Of a stretch of 64,000 nucleotides of DNA, positions 1-26,782 are shown in pieces. Made by a program: the position numbers and the translations under genes. The stretch is from Hormiphora californensis (lineage: Eukaryota > Ctenophora > Tentaculata > Cydippida > Pleurobrachiidae). How positions within the stretch are numbered: position 1 is the stretch's first letter; each line of letters opens with the position of its first letter. Under the pieces are notes generated by a model. It ran no database searches and had not been told where the DNA came from. It saw only the letters and a program-made list of their open reading frames with translations. The stretch lies in contig CM035351.1 in the NCBI GenBank assembly GCA_020137815.1, positions 4,361,078 through 4,425,077 of the forward strand, given 5' to 3'.

Positions 1-757
1 ATTAACAGTGCTGGAACGGGCAGCCGGTTGCAGTCACTCCTGTGTCATTGCAGGCGACATATAAGCTTGTAATTTGTATCATGATTTTTATTAATGATCT
101 CTATTATAATTTGGAGATGAACGTCGAAGCCGTTCGTTCAGTGCGTTTCTACGCGACAGTGCTCCTTCATAAAACACTTCATATGACCAAAGCTGTATAA
201 GCTGTCATTCACACTTTGGAACTTCCAGTGGAAGTTTGTTAATATTTTCGAATGACTTTTAACATGTCAGTCCCCATAGTTACCAATTCAGTTGCCATTG
301 CAACCGTTTTATAGACGTTGAAAGGGGCAAAAAGAACCACCCGGCGAAGCCGGGTGGGTTATCGAAAAGCCCTTACTTGAGGCGCACCCAATGGGTGCGC
401 TAGTTAGATAAATGATGGAGATCACTTGGCCCTCTTTTAGACGTCTTCACTCAACTCTTCACAAACCTTCTGATGTCTTCAAATTTGTATTTCGTCTTTT
501 ACACGGTGGATGATTATATTATGCCTTGATATATGCAAATTACTGGTGATTACTGGTTATTCCCTTAGGCATAAAACAAGCTGATATTTAATAAAGTTTG
601 ACGATCATTTTTATTGCTTTTTTGGCTATTATCTCCCTCCCTGTGGTAGATTTGTCGAGTTCATTTACCCACTCCTTGTTTCGTGTATTAGGGGACAAGT
701 ATAATAACCTCATCCCAAGTTGTGTAGAAGTTTTGGACCGGCTATTTCCGCCTACAC
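1..757. other. Region upstream of paxillin; no gene recognised
   Basis: I see no coding exon with family similarity here. Positions about 337-362 form a perfect GC-rich hairpin (ACCCGGCGAAGCCGGGT), followed at about 379-402 by a second small inverted repeat (GCGCACCCAATGGGTGCGC). Similar small hairpin modules recur near 13828 and 52665. An open frame at 598-918 has no recognisable similarity and overlaps the first paxillin exon in another frame. The stretch probably holds the paxillin promoter and 5' UTR, but I cannot place a transcription start. Confidence 0.4.
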
Positions 758-15716
<14,959 letters not shown>

Positions 15717-16050
15717 TGGTCCTCACAGTAGCTTACCGCGGATAATTGGATTGGTTTTCTTCCTCTCATTATTCGGACAATTTCTATACCATTGGACAAT
15801 ATATTATTCTTCGAACTCTTATACATTTCTATCGGAATTCGGAGCACGGACACTGTGTCACGCGACGTAGTCGACGAAAGACTGTCAGTGTCTCATAGCG
15901 CTGACAGTGACAGGAGCCAAGAGAGAGTGAGAGATTAGATGTTTTGTACATATTATATACTTGACGTTTCGATTAGATGTCTCGAACTTTGAATTACGCG
16001 ATCATGATTAGGTTATGGTAATAGAACATACCACTATACTTATAGTAGTA

Positions 16051-16218
16051 GACAGTATTTTATTCGTAGCGCGTGAACTACTCAAAAATTCTATGGTAGA
16101 AAACGTTTTGCTTGTCCAATATAATATGTACTGTTACATAGTACATATATTGGAGAAGCAAAAAGTTTTCTACCATAGAATTTTTGAGTAGTTCATGCGC
16201 TACGAATAAAATACTGTC
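16051..16218. mobile_element. Foldback MITE, 168 bp
   Basis: GACAGTATTTTATTCGTAGC is inverted at the other end (GCTACGAATAAAATACTGTC). The loop is AT-rich (GTAC TGTTACATA GTAC). Arms are near-perfect apart from a few substitutions close to the loop and one near the end. Confidence 0.88.
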
Positions 16219-16668
16219 TGATAGAACTCAAACTGTGGTACTATCCCAACTATATCCATGACATGTACTGCAGATTGTTGTTGAGTAAGCCTGTAAATTA
16301 CAGGACCCCTTGGCCCTTACTCAACAATCAGAGGGATAGAGCGCGATAAGGTGGGGGGGGATAAGGTACACTATTTGAGACTTGAGTATGTATTATAATT
16401 TTGTCTTCTCTTTTCGGTAAAAAGTTTCGATACAGTGCTGCTCCGTCATATTGGCCGGCTGCATAGACGTGTAGTATACGGCGTAACATTGATTGTTTTA
16501 TACGCGGAGAGCAACTATACTTTACACATCAATGTTAGCGATCTAAGCCGCAGACCACGTAGTAGAGAACGCTTGTTATTAGCTATACAGCCGGTCAATA
16601 TAATGGAGCAACACTGTACTGATGTCTGATATAGTTATTTACTGCAGAGTCGGGAGGGTCTGTAAGAG

Positions 16669-16692
16669 AGATAGAGAGAAAAGAGAGAGAGA

Positions 16693-16768
<76 letters not shown>

Positions 16769-16808
16769 CGAGAGAAAAGAGAGAGAGAGATAGCGAGAGA
16801 AAAGAGAG
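16669..16808. repeat. (GA)n microsatellite
   Basis: Long GA dinucleotide tract with GATA and GAAAA interruptions, downstream of paxillin. Confidence 0.95.
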
Positions 16809-17353
16809 ATATATAGATCTAGGGGAGAGAGAAGTTAAGAACAACTCACGCGTTATCAACAGATGAGTGGATGTTGACGGACCCAAATGTGATTGCAGTT
16901 ATAATGGTTCTGTTTCGCATAACTCATTGCAGATCTCGGCTTGATTGTCACAATGGTCACAATGGCACCTGAGTGAGATCGACGTCGCGAGAATAGGTTG
17001 CAATGGACCCAAATTGTCACTATACTTTATATTGGATCTTTTTAGGCCGAAAATATTCGTCATTTTTTGTTGTTTAAAAGTGTGGGTTATCATTATCATA
17101 TCCTTTTAATGCATGTAACAGTATTCGAGTTGTTTATTAAATTCATCAATTTAGTGGTTGAAAAAAAAGAGGATTAGCAATTATTTTGTTACTCATGCAC
17201 CTTTTTGATTTAACAATATATTAATATATGCAACGATACTCGCTTTATTTTGTGATCGAAATTGCATTCAAAACCTTTTAAAATGCTAGTTTTATATGCG
17301 TTAATAACTGAGTGGGGGCGGCGTGGGACAACGATCTTTTATCAAACTCCATA

Positions 17354-18754
17354 CCCCATTTGATTCTCGGGAGTGCGCTCAGATGGGTCGCGGCGCCAGA
17401 CAGTAGACAGAGAGATATAAAAAGGCTGTCTGGCGCCGCGACCCATCTGAGAATCAAATTGGGGTCTGGCGCCGCCAGACAGTAAAAAGGGAGAGATAAA
17501 ATGTAAGAAAGGGGGACAGAGTTTTTTTGGATCATCCCCGTGCTAACATTTGTCACTCCCTGTTACACACCATGTATCCTGGCCATGTATATTGTATGTG
17601 CCACGGCTTGACAGATATTATTTTCACAGCCACCTGTTTGACCCCCGTAGTAAGGGCCGGAATACTGCCTTTGAGTACCCAATCACTGGTACTCTACCTT
17701 ATCATGCTGGCAGTTACCTGTCTGGCGGTGCCGATCCGCTTTGAGTGTATCAAAACGGGGCCTGGTGCCGCCCTACAGGTAGTTACAGTATAAAATCAAC
17801 CAGGCTTGTGGGCAAGGACAATGTTCGTGATGCTGCGTTATCGGTCATGAGTGTCAAGGAGTGAGCGCCGTGTGCTGTTCATGATTATATTTTGTGTTCA
17901 TGCATCGTGGTATTAGGCTCAGGGGATAGAGAAAGAAAAACACAGAGAAAGAGAGAGAGGGGGACAGAGTTGTCAGGCGCAGGCTCTGACAGGGACAGAG
18001 AGGAAGAGCTGATTAGTAATTAGAGAGGGATTAGAGACTCTCTTCCTGAAGATTGAATAGGGAGACAAGCTGACATTATCAATGATACGTAATTTATATC
18101 ATAATTACCCTCTCGAACCTTTTCGATTCGTGGCCACAATATCGCTGTCAGGCCAATCCTCTGTCATTTTGGGGTCACTTTGGGAAGATCAGGATACTCA
18201 TACACAGTTCAAGTGTTGAGAATGAGATCTCAACTTCCCGACAACACACAATGAAGTTCGAAGTTTCGCAGAAATTTGGAACCAACCATCTTTGAATGAG
18301 AATCATTTGCAAATTGCAAGTGGCTAATTTCTTCACTGGTACATCTCGAGGTGTTCTTGGTGACATGGACACCTGGCGCGGGGGGGGGGGGGGGGGGTCG
18401 CGCCAAGAGGTGTTCGTTATCCATAATGAGTCAATTTCACCGTTTTTGGCCTTTTTGGTGAACTGGGAAAAATACCCCAAGAACGGGGTGGGCCAATGTC
18501 TGGCCAGACTCTGGCCCCACAAGCTTTTGATCAGTTCATCGAGCCCGATCGAATGCGACCAACCACGACTTCCTACGACGACCTAAACCCGTAATCCCAC
18601 GTGGTGCCAGCCAACCGGGAAAACGGTTATAACTCCTCAATCTGAAATTTTTTATGACCACTAATCTAGTGATTCTCCATAATCTGGCTGTCTGGCGGCG
18701 CCAGACCCCAATTTGATTCTCAGTGCGCTCAGATGGGTCGCGGCGCCAGACAGT
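17354..18754. repeat. GGCGCCAGACAG repeat set (three segments, one inverted)
   Basis: A segment reading CAGATGGGTCGCGGCGCCAG occurs at about 17380-17404 (+), inverted at about 17425-17457, and again (+) at about 18731-18754. The second and third segments also share GGGGTCTGGCGCCGCCAGAC or its inverse. The outer pair may be TIRs of one element of about 1.3 kb. The inner pair makes a strong GC-rich hairpin. Confidence 0.6.
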
Positions 18755-19026
18755 CATCTGGTATCAAAATATTTAAGCTCTAAGTGACCAGGAACTGGTA
18801 ATATTAAAGCTAATTGGCGATAACGTCATATATCACATAATTACGAATAATTAGTGAACCGGGGGTGGTAGAGAGCTGTGGGACGGATGGTGCTTTGGAC
18901 TTTTCATAGAGTCCCTAAGCATATAAGCAAGTCAAATTTAAAATTTCATATGCAACTTCCCATTATAGCCCACCCTACTAAAAGAGAAAGTGCAGATTGC
19001 AGAAAGAGGAAGAGACATAATATATA

Positions 19027-19744
19027 CAGTCGGACCCCAATTTACCGGAACCCCGATTTACCGGGAGGATTTCTTTCCCCCGATTTTTTTTGGAAAATTT
19101 TTGAAGTTTTGCCGGTTGGTAAACTTGCATTTGCAATTCGCTAGGTCTAATGGGGATCACGTATCGGTTCGTTTCGAAGCGTCTAATTAGCGGCAGGGCA
19201 CGTGATAAGATGCACCGATTCGAAACACGATTCGAACGTGGCTGGTATACCTTAAAAACATTTCATAACTTTTTTTTGCAAAATTTTACAGAATCATTGG
19301 CAATGCTTTGATCGATGCTCCCCGTAAATTTTCTGAGAAAAATTTATTTTGAAACTTTGATACTTCCTCACCCCGCTTCAGGTGCCCAGATTCGGCATGG
19401 TATCACGTATCGGTTCGTTTCGAACCGTCTAATTAGCGGCAGGACATGCGATAAGATGCACCGATTCGAAACACGATTTGGACTCGGTCGGGGTGGTTTA
19501 CCTTAGAAAAAGTTTTTACAATTTTTTTGAATTTTTTAAATTTAATTCTATTTCTAATGACAGAAGCAATGATCATATTGTCATCAATAAATGTATACTA
19601 TACAGTTAGAGGTGTCTTGGTATAGAATTTTGGACAAAAGTAGGATTTATGGATCAAATATGCTCTACCCCGATATACCGGGCACCCCGATTTACCGGGC
19701 AAAATGGCTTCCCCCGAGGATCCCGGTAAATCGGGGTCCGACTG
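19027..19744. mobile_element. Pogo-like non-autonomous element, 718 bp
   Basis: The CAGTCGGACCCC ends are inverted, with TA on both flanks. Internal GGTTCGTTTCGAA modules are shared with the 9603-10493 copy. A perfect AT-rich hairpin (19749-19799, AAATTTGACAGCTATAAAAT and inverse) abuts its right end. Confidence 0.8.
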
Positions 19745-20760
19745 TAATTAAATTTGACAGCTATAAAATTATATTATAATTTTATAGCTGTCAAATTTAC
19801 TGCCGTTTCAATTTGTTGAATAAGGGGGCTCCACCAGGCTTACTCAACAAGTTTCAATTGCTGTCTGAGTTAATTGATATTCTACTATAAAAGTGCACTG
19901 TAAAAATCATTTAATGGAGTCGATGCCGCCAGATGCGGGATAAAAAGCATTTCTCGTAATCTAATGTTATCAGTTAGTTAGGTCAAAGAAATTCGTAGGA
20001 ACATATTGTATGCTTTGGCTTATTTCACAAGAGCTTGGATACGCTTTGGGCACGTCACGCCCCTTTGTGTTCACCGCCCACCATACCTTATTGGGATGGT
20101 AGACCTTCAAAAAGCGATTTTGGCAGCTCTATCGGTATGAAGTAATCTCACTGAGATGAGAAGTACTATCACTGGTAGTATCTTGTCAGGTCAATGCTCT
20201 AACTGATAGTATCAGTAATACATGGATGCTTTATCATAAACTTAAATTCACGTCATACTCTCTCACCCTCTATCCCTCTCTCTCGCAGGGCATCTTGACC
20301 TTTCCAACGAGCTCTAGAAAACCTTTCTATGACTTCATGAGGCTTCAAAACATTCAAAATATCTATGGTTTTATGGTTTTTTTTCAAATGGCTGTGGCCG
20401 TGGGCTCAGCCCCATTTTTTTAGGCCGGGGATGGGTTGAGTTTGGTTTATTTTTGGGTCGGCCAGGCCCCGAATAAAGCAAGGTCAATGATATTCATAGG
20501 AACACATGCTTTGGCTTATTCTGCAAGAATTTGGATACGCTCTATTATATACACCTTATTGGGGTGGCCTGGTAGACATTCAAAAAAGCAATTTGATCAA
20601 GTTCAGCGACCTGCTACAGTGCTAAAAATTAATTTCATGGATTCCACAGGATTTTTGGAAACCTACAGATCTGTGATGCTAGCAATCAAGATATTGAAAA
20701 TTCTCTGGTTCAGGGTTAATCTGTATAATTCTACCGTACTACCTTTTGTTGAGGGCTTGT

Positions 20761-20936
20761 CGCTTGCGAAATTTCTCCTGAATCGGTATAAGCTGTAAAC
20801 CATTATATAGGCTAAAAGTTTTAGCCTATATAATGGTTTACAGCTTATACCGATTCAGGAGAAATTTCGCAAGCGTAATATATGCTTTACTTTAGCCTAT
20901 CGTTTTAGTAAAACGATAGGCTAAAAATAAAGCATA
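20761..20936. repeat. Two adjacent perfect hairpins
   Basis: 20761-20874 is a perfect 57-nt-arm palindrome (CGCTTGCGAAATTT to AAATTTCGCAAGCG). 20880-20936 is a second hairpin (ATATGCTTTACTTTAGCC to GGCTAAAAATAAAGCATAT). Both share the GGCTAAA motif near the axis, so the second may derive from the first family. Confidence 0.9.
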
Positions 20937-21970
20937 TTAATATCATTATTACATCCCTGATCGAAAGTCCCAACTTAAATTAAAATACAACCCTATCCAC
21001 TATTAATTGCTTTGCTCGAACCGGTTTCCCCGCACCCCAAAATAAAACAAAACAACAGTAGTAGGGAGAAATCTACAGATCTAAAGTGCCGCAGATCTGA
21101 TCAGTCTGTGCGACTTGATCAAGTTTGATCATTCTGTTTGCTCCCTCACCCTCACACAGGGGCTACGCGGCCACCCACGAGCAATTTGCTATTGGTTAGG
21201 TTGAGTTGCTTTACTAGTTCTAATTGAACAGAACTATTCCTGCATTTCATCATTTTTTATTGGGGCATTGCTAGGGGCAGGGGATATTAAATTGCTATAT
21301 GTGATAATATGATAGAACTCCTTCCAGCTCCTATTAGGAGCTGGTGCCTGGCATGAATTGGTTTCAACACCACATATTTCTATTTTATATTTTAGTTTTA
21401 CTCTTATTATATGGCCTTTCGCTAGTACTCAAGTATTGAATTGTTTTGTTCAAACCTTTCATTTTATAGGGAGGGTCGAACAAGGCAAGTATTGAACAGC
21501 TCTTCATCTTTATTTTCCTGTCAGCCATCAACCCTTTTATTATATATTCTAATTTCTAATTTATTATAATATAAATCTTTATGACCTTGTGACCAGTCTG
21601 AGACCTATGGATCACACAGCTGGGTTTGAAAGGTGCACACGCCCCAGCCTGTAACACGCTCTCAAATTAGATGTAATCATCTTAGAAATCATCCTGGAGA
21701 ATAGGGGCAAACAGGGGCCACGCACCACTGCACTAACTTACTTTTCCGTGCTATACTAGCTTACTTTTCCGTGGTTACATAGAATCAATGGGATACCCTG
21801 TATAGTGTATACAGCGTATGTCATGTTATCTTGTCATGTTATCTTGTCTCGGGATTTTTGGAAACCTACATCTGCGATGTTAGCAATCCAAATATTTTTA
21901 CCGAAACACCACTGGACTTACTACAGAATTGATTAACCCATTTATTCTTAACCAAATAAAGTGATTTAGA

Positions 21971-24541
21971 ATGAACAGAACAGACATCGAACTGGATTCG
22001 TTCATTATACCGGGGGAGAAGCTATTTCACGCATTGACGTTTGTTAACGGAGTTACTTGTTTATTTACAATCGTTTGTAAGTTGGACAATGGACGCCATT
22101 GAAGACTATAAATAGCATCCAGCTCAATCTATAGTGTAGATTTCACTATCTAGAAAGTCTCTTGAAGCGACAAAAAAATTATTCTTGAAGACCCCTGATC
22201 CCCACTGGATCCCTCAAAAAGAAGTAGTTGTCACTCACACGCTCTGCGTGGTATATATCCTAGAATTATTTTGAAAGTCTGTTGGTATTAGCGTGGCTTT
22301 TATCCTGTGCCTCGCTCCTGTGGCTAGTCTTGTCAGTGTCTGCGTGATGCATAAAAGACATGATGCATAAAAGGCACCACGCTGACACTGACTAGACAAG
22401 CTGTCGATCTAGTCACGTATAACTATTAACTATACACATGTAATTCCAGGTAACGGTTTCGCACTCAAGTGGTTATGCAGCCTTTGGAGGACTGGAGAAT
22501 CATTTCAGACGACCAACAGCGTCTTCTTGTGTCTCACTCTGGTGGATCTGACGAGAGGCTTAACAGATTCTCAATTCTACTTCCTCTTTCTCTACATGGA
22601 CCTTGACGTTCTCCAGGTACAGATTTATTACTTGCTGTTACAATTGTTCTACTGTTATACTCGAGACAGTCATGACGGTAGCATATATAATATCCCTTGA
22701 CTTGTAGTCGACTTGACTTGACAAGTAGTCGAGACAAGCAGTTAGGCGTTAGGAGATGACAGGTAAGTTATTTCACTGATATAACAAACATGTCAGCTAA
22801 CTACTTGTCTCGACTACTAACTTTAATATCTTTAACTTTAATATCTTTAACTAATATCTTGTATCAAATCATCAAACTCAACGTTTTCCTCGCCGCTTGA
22901 TCATGCTTAACCACTTGTGATAGTTTGAGATATATATCTTGATATCTTGATATATATCTTGTCTTCTTCTTAGGAATGGTGTTCTGTGTTCGCGATGCTG
23001 GAGTGTCTCCCTGCCATTTCCCTCTCCATCGCCCTCTTTCTATCCATCCTGAAATCTCTGATATTCCTGGACACGTTCCGGGTAAAGCGCTACCTCACTC
23101 CCCTCAACAGCACCCTCACTATTGCTCTCATTGTCGCGACTAAGGTTAGTACTGATCGTGTTGTGAAGAAAACCAAAACGAGGGAAGGTCGTTATAAAGC
23201 ATCCCAAAATAAGCTGTTATGTGGTAAATCCAAAAGCACTAAAGCACTAAAGCACTAATTAAGCTGAGGCGATATTAGTAAACATTTATGTAAAAATATT
23301 CTCACTTTCCCTAGATCGGTTATACTGGTTATAGGGTGGTGAAATATGGAGTTGTACTTCACCCTCTCTCAGCGGAGTGCCAAATAAAAGATCACTACAA
23401 CCTCGTTCAGGTAATAATACACATTTCCTATACAGTAAGGAAGCCCTCGTGGATTTTCTGTTTAGTTGCCATGACAACTGAACTAGTTGGTATGGAGTTT
23501 GATTTGGTAAATTTAGGATAAAACTACGTTCTCGTATACCGCCAGTTGGGAAAATTTTTATTTGAAAGACTGTAGGACCATTCTCCCTCAGCTATACAAA
23601 TTTCCTCCCAAAACTCAGGTGATAACATCGTTTGTGCTAAACTATGAACTGATACTACTCCTGTTGATCCTCTTTACATCCTTCCTGGTGTACAAGTTGT
23701 ACCAGTGCAAATCATCTGTCTCCCACAGCTTTAACGCAAGTAAGTAACACGTGACAGTTTGCATCGCTTGACCCTATTATATGAATTTATAGAGAAGATG
23801 ACAAGATGTTGTGTTCGAACACCAATTTGCAGTATTGTCACATACCCCCTAGGAAATCGATCGGCTACGGCCATGCAATGACACCACTATCAGTATCATA
23901 GTGGTAGAGAGTATTATACTAGAGATCTAGTTGGTACAATGATACAGTGCTGAGTGCCTAATGCATCCTGCTGGAGAATCAATCGCCTCCATTATAATGG
24001 TTTCAAAATCCTCTTGATATCCTTGATTCCTTGTATTGGCACGAGAATACCATTTATAGGCGCAACAAATAAATACCATTCAAATATTAGGCAACCAACC
24101 GGGAAATCAACCCCTGTGTGCTAAAAGACAGTCATCAAATCGACACCCCCATTATGTTATATAGTGATGCATTCCAATTGCATTAACATGATTTCCACTT
24201 CAGATGCTCACCGTCTGCCAATGCTCCGTTGTGCAACATCAATAATAGTGACCTGCATCAGCTGTTATAGTGTGTTCATCATCTGGAGGTTTGTCCTGAT
24301 CCAAAACATAACTCTCCCTCCCTTCATGTTCTTCAACCTCAAGATAATTAAGTTGTGCGCGGAGCACATCCTTCTCAATCTCAACAGCATGGTGAACCCA
24401 TTCGTCTACATCATCAACAACCACTCGATCAGAGCGAAGCTATTCCAGCAGCGGGAAAATGGGGTCTTTCTTAGTAACAAGAATAACACCAGAAATTTAA
24501 CCATATCAAGGGACCCAGGACCAACAACAGCCGCAGTGTGA
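21971..24541 (+). CDS. Rhodopsin-like (class A) G-protein coupled receptor, 6 exons
   Basis: Exons 21971-22076, 22450-22616, 22974-23144, 23315-23410, 23619-23739 and 24204-24541 join in phase to 332 aa. Seven hydrophobic segments are visible. Asn37 (CNGFAL) fits N1.50 of TM1. Asp68 (LTLVDL) fits D2.50 of TM2. Cys102 and Arg127 are 25 residues apart, as expected for C3.25 and R3.50. A Cys at about 170 in the second extracellular loop could pair with Cys102. TM7 carries NPFVY at 285-289, the NPxxY motif. The DRY position reads FRV, so the acidic 3.49 residue is missing. The N-terminus is short with an NRT glycosylation site at residue 2. No close subfamily is evident, and the ligand is unknown. 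The receptor should sit in the plasma membrane and couple to G proteins; that follows from the family. Confidence 0.88.
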
Positions 24542-26782
24542 ACTCGGGTTTTGTGAAAGATGAACGATGGAAATTGTATTTTGAAGGTTTTACGTGTTTA
24601 CAAGTTTTAACATAAAGAGAACCATGCAATGCATGGCCCGTACATAAATTAGGGTTATGATATTTGCTATACATTTTTAGCATCAGAAAGATATATCAGA
24701 AAGATCCGGAACACTGTTTAGGGGTGGCGGAACCGACGGGGCTCAAAGTCAACGTGCACAAAATCTTGATTTCGCCACCCCTTAGCTGCACTGTCTGAAC
24801 ACACTTTGTTGCTGGCGCTGCTACCTGTTGATTTTGTTGACGAACACTTAGCTAATTCTTCCAACTGTCTAGATTGTGCGGCTAACAAACTATCAATCTT
24901 TAATATAATTGGCTGAAAACAGATGCTACCAATTTTTGGACTGTGTGGGCGACGCAAATCATGACACATTTTACTATTTTTTGATGTATATTTATGTTAT
25001 TTACATAAAAATTCGCTTTCAGATGTCTTATTATTGATATTTCATTCGAAGGTTAGCCTATTTGATTCTTATTTCTCAGGGGTCTCAAAAGATATCCATT
25101 TGCTATGCCCCGATACCACTTCCACTGTCCACAACAAGGTTTCCTAAACCTATAATAGCCCTAGGCCTACCCAATATCTATCGGGGCTAACCACATCCAA
25201 TGTGGAGCGGGTATCAAGATTTGAAAACAAACGGATGGCCGATGGAACGCCTAAACTGTAGTCGGTAAACCGGGTCTTTTCACGGATGAAGGACATGCTT
25301 ACATGGCTTTGGCGTAACATTCCTTGTGCCTTCTAGAAATTTTCGTGACCAACCGCTGCATAACGCAGCGGTAAACGACCGGACAAGGGTTTTCAAAATT
25401 CAAACCCGGCCGGACAAAGCCATAAATTAAAAAAACCGAACCGAACAAAGTCTTTAGTCTTCCGATGTGGAGGAAACCTGGAAACAAGAACAGGGAACTG
25501 AGCCTGAAGCCTCCAGCCTAGCGTGTCCGTGTGCGTCCGGGGCGGTAGCCACGATCAGGGGCGTGGGAGGTAGCCCCGGCGGGGTTCTAGGGGCCCCGGG
25601 GCGAAGAAAAGAGAGAAGATGGTCATTTTGTTTATTTGAGATCGGTTCAGCGCTGACAGACGGACAGACAGACAGACAGACAGCCCGGAAGTGAAAGGAA
25701 AACGTTAAAATCTGGGTACCTTTCATTGCTAACAATTCGTAGTTTTGGCGCGCGCGACGGGTTAGGGCTATCCGTTAGGGTCTGGTTAGGGTTTGGTATG
25801 GGGTTATCGGTTAGGGCTATCGATTCTCTAACTGATACCGTTTAGTTTACTCAAATCGGCCATGTGGTTCCATGGCTATAGCCGTTTGAAAAAAGTCGGT
25901 CTAAGTATACTCTTTTGGTAGCGCGCACCTGTAAACAGGTTGGCATACGTTGCAGGCCCCTTATATATAAAGTCCATTTTTTTTCAACTGTTCACCCCCC
26001 AAAGTCGTGCGCGGAATTGTTTTGCGCGTTTATCACATGTTAACGTGTAGCGCGCGCAGCGTAAATTAAAATATCGCACGCGCACGAGTTGAGGGGTGAA
26101 CAGTTGAATAAAAATGGACTTTTATTTAATAATATAATATATATATCGTTGCGGGGGTGCGCGCATGAGGGGGCTGCAGCGCATTCCAAGTAAACAGGCT
26201 GCAAGGCACCCAGATTATAATCGCGCCCGAAGTGAAACTGAATCACCTTTTGGACCGGTTGCAGTCATAGATTTTTGCGCGGCTTTAACTTTTAAGCCGC
26301 CAAAAGATACAAGTTACGTAATGGGCAATTTTTCAGTCGTATACGCTGCCAAAACTGGCGCGCCGCGCGATCTCATCTCGATATCGAGGCGATTTCTTTT
26401 TAAAAAAACTCGATTTTTTTATTTTTTTCTCTTCTTTTTGAAAAGCGCTGCCTTATCCCGCGCTGCGCGTGGCGCAGAACAGCATAGTAGATAACTACAT
26501 CGACCTCTCCCAATTGTTCCAGTTTTTGTCACATCTGTTTGGAGCTTCGACACGACCTCTAAACAGGTGTTACTTTTTCACAAACTGTTTTCATCTTGGT
26601 GTAATCAGCAGTTGAAATGTTGCTGATCATAACAAAAACCTGACTAATTTTTTTCAACTTGGGGTAAAACCATGGGTGTCAAAAGTTAGCTCGAGGTCCC
26701 CTGAGTAACCATCCGGAGACTCTAAGAGATATTTCAAGCCGTTTTCCCGTAATCATTAATCCCGGTGGAGAAAAAAATACAA
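24542..26782. other. Intergenic repeats, telomere-like stretch, no gene recognised
   Basis: Positions about 25760-25830 carry degenerate TTAGGG-like units (GGGTTAGGGCTATC and variants). The block at about 25720-25942, continued at about 26183-26240, is a copy in inverse orientation of 55150-55470. It is split by DNA containing the MITE at 25970-26122. Near 24718-24785 a GGGGTGGCGGAA...TTCGCCACCCCT inverted pair occurs. An open frame on the minus strand (24718-24969, 83 aa, QSRQLEELAKC) is not recognised. Confidence 0.5.
25970..26122. mobile_element. MITE, family 'CAACTGTTCA', copy 2
   Basis: It starts AAGTCCATTTTTTTTCAACT and ends with the inverse (GTTGAATAAAAATGGACTT). The core is nearly identical to that at 4385-4534. 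The core also matches the differently ended element at 36204-36355. It interrupts an older repeat whose uninterrupted relative is at about 55150-55400. Confidence 0.85.

Larger units (their letters stand above)
15717..21970. other. Repeat-rich intergenic region between paxillin and the GPCR
   Basis: No gene is recognised. It holds foldbacks (16051-16218, 20761-20874, 20880-20936), a GA microsatellite (16669-16808), the 17354-18754 repeat set, a pogo-like element (19027-19744) and dispersed copies of a GCTTTGGCTTATT...TTGGATACGCT segment (about 20015 and 20508). A related segment (TTTTTGGAAACCTACA) recurs at about 20655 and 21858. An open frame at 17527-17793 was considered and not accepted as a gene. 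Confidence 0.6.

Noticed and set aside
17527-17793. Open frame of 88 aa, with an alternative frame reading HLFDPRSKGRNTAFEYP, preceded by TTTTCACAG
   Set aside because: It could be an orphan exon, but no family is recognised, both frames stop soon and it lies among repeats. Not called.
24718-24969. 83-aa minus-strand open frame (QSRQLEELAKC)
   Set aside because: Composition could be coding, but no family or splice partners are seen. Left as part of the repeat region.
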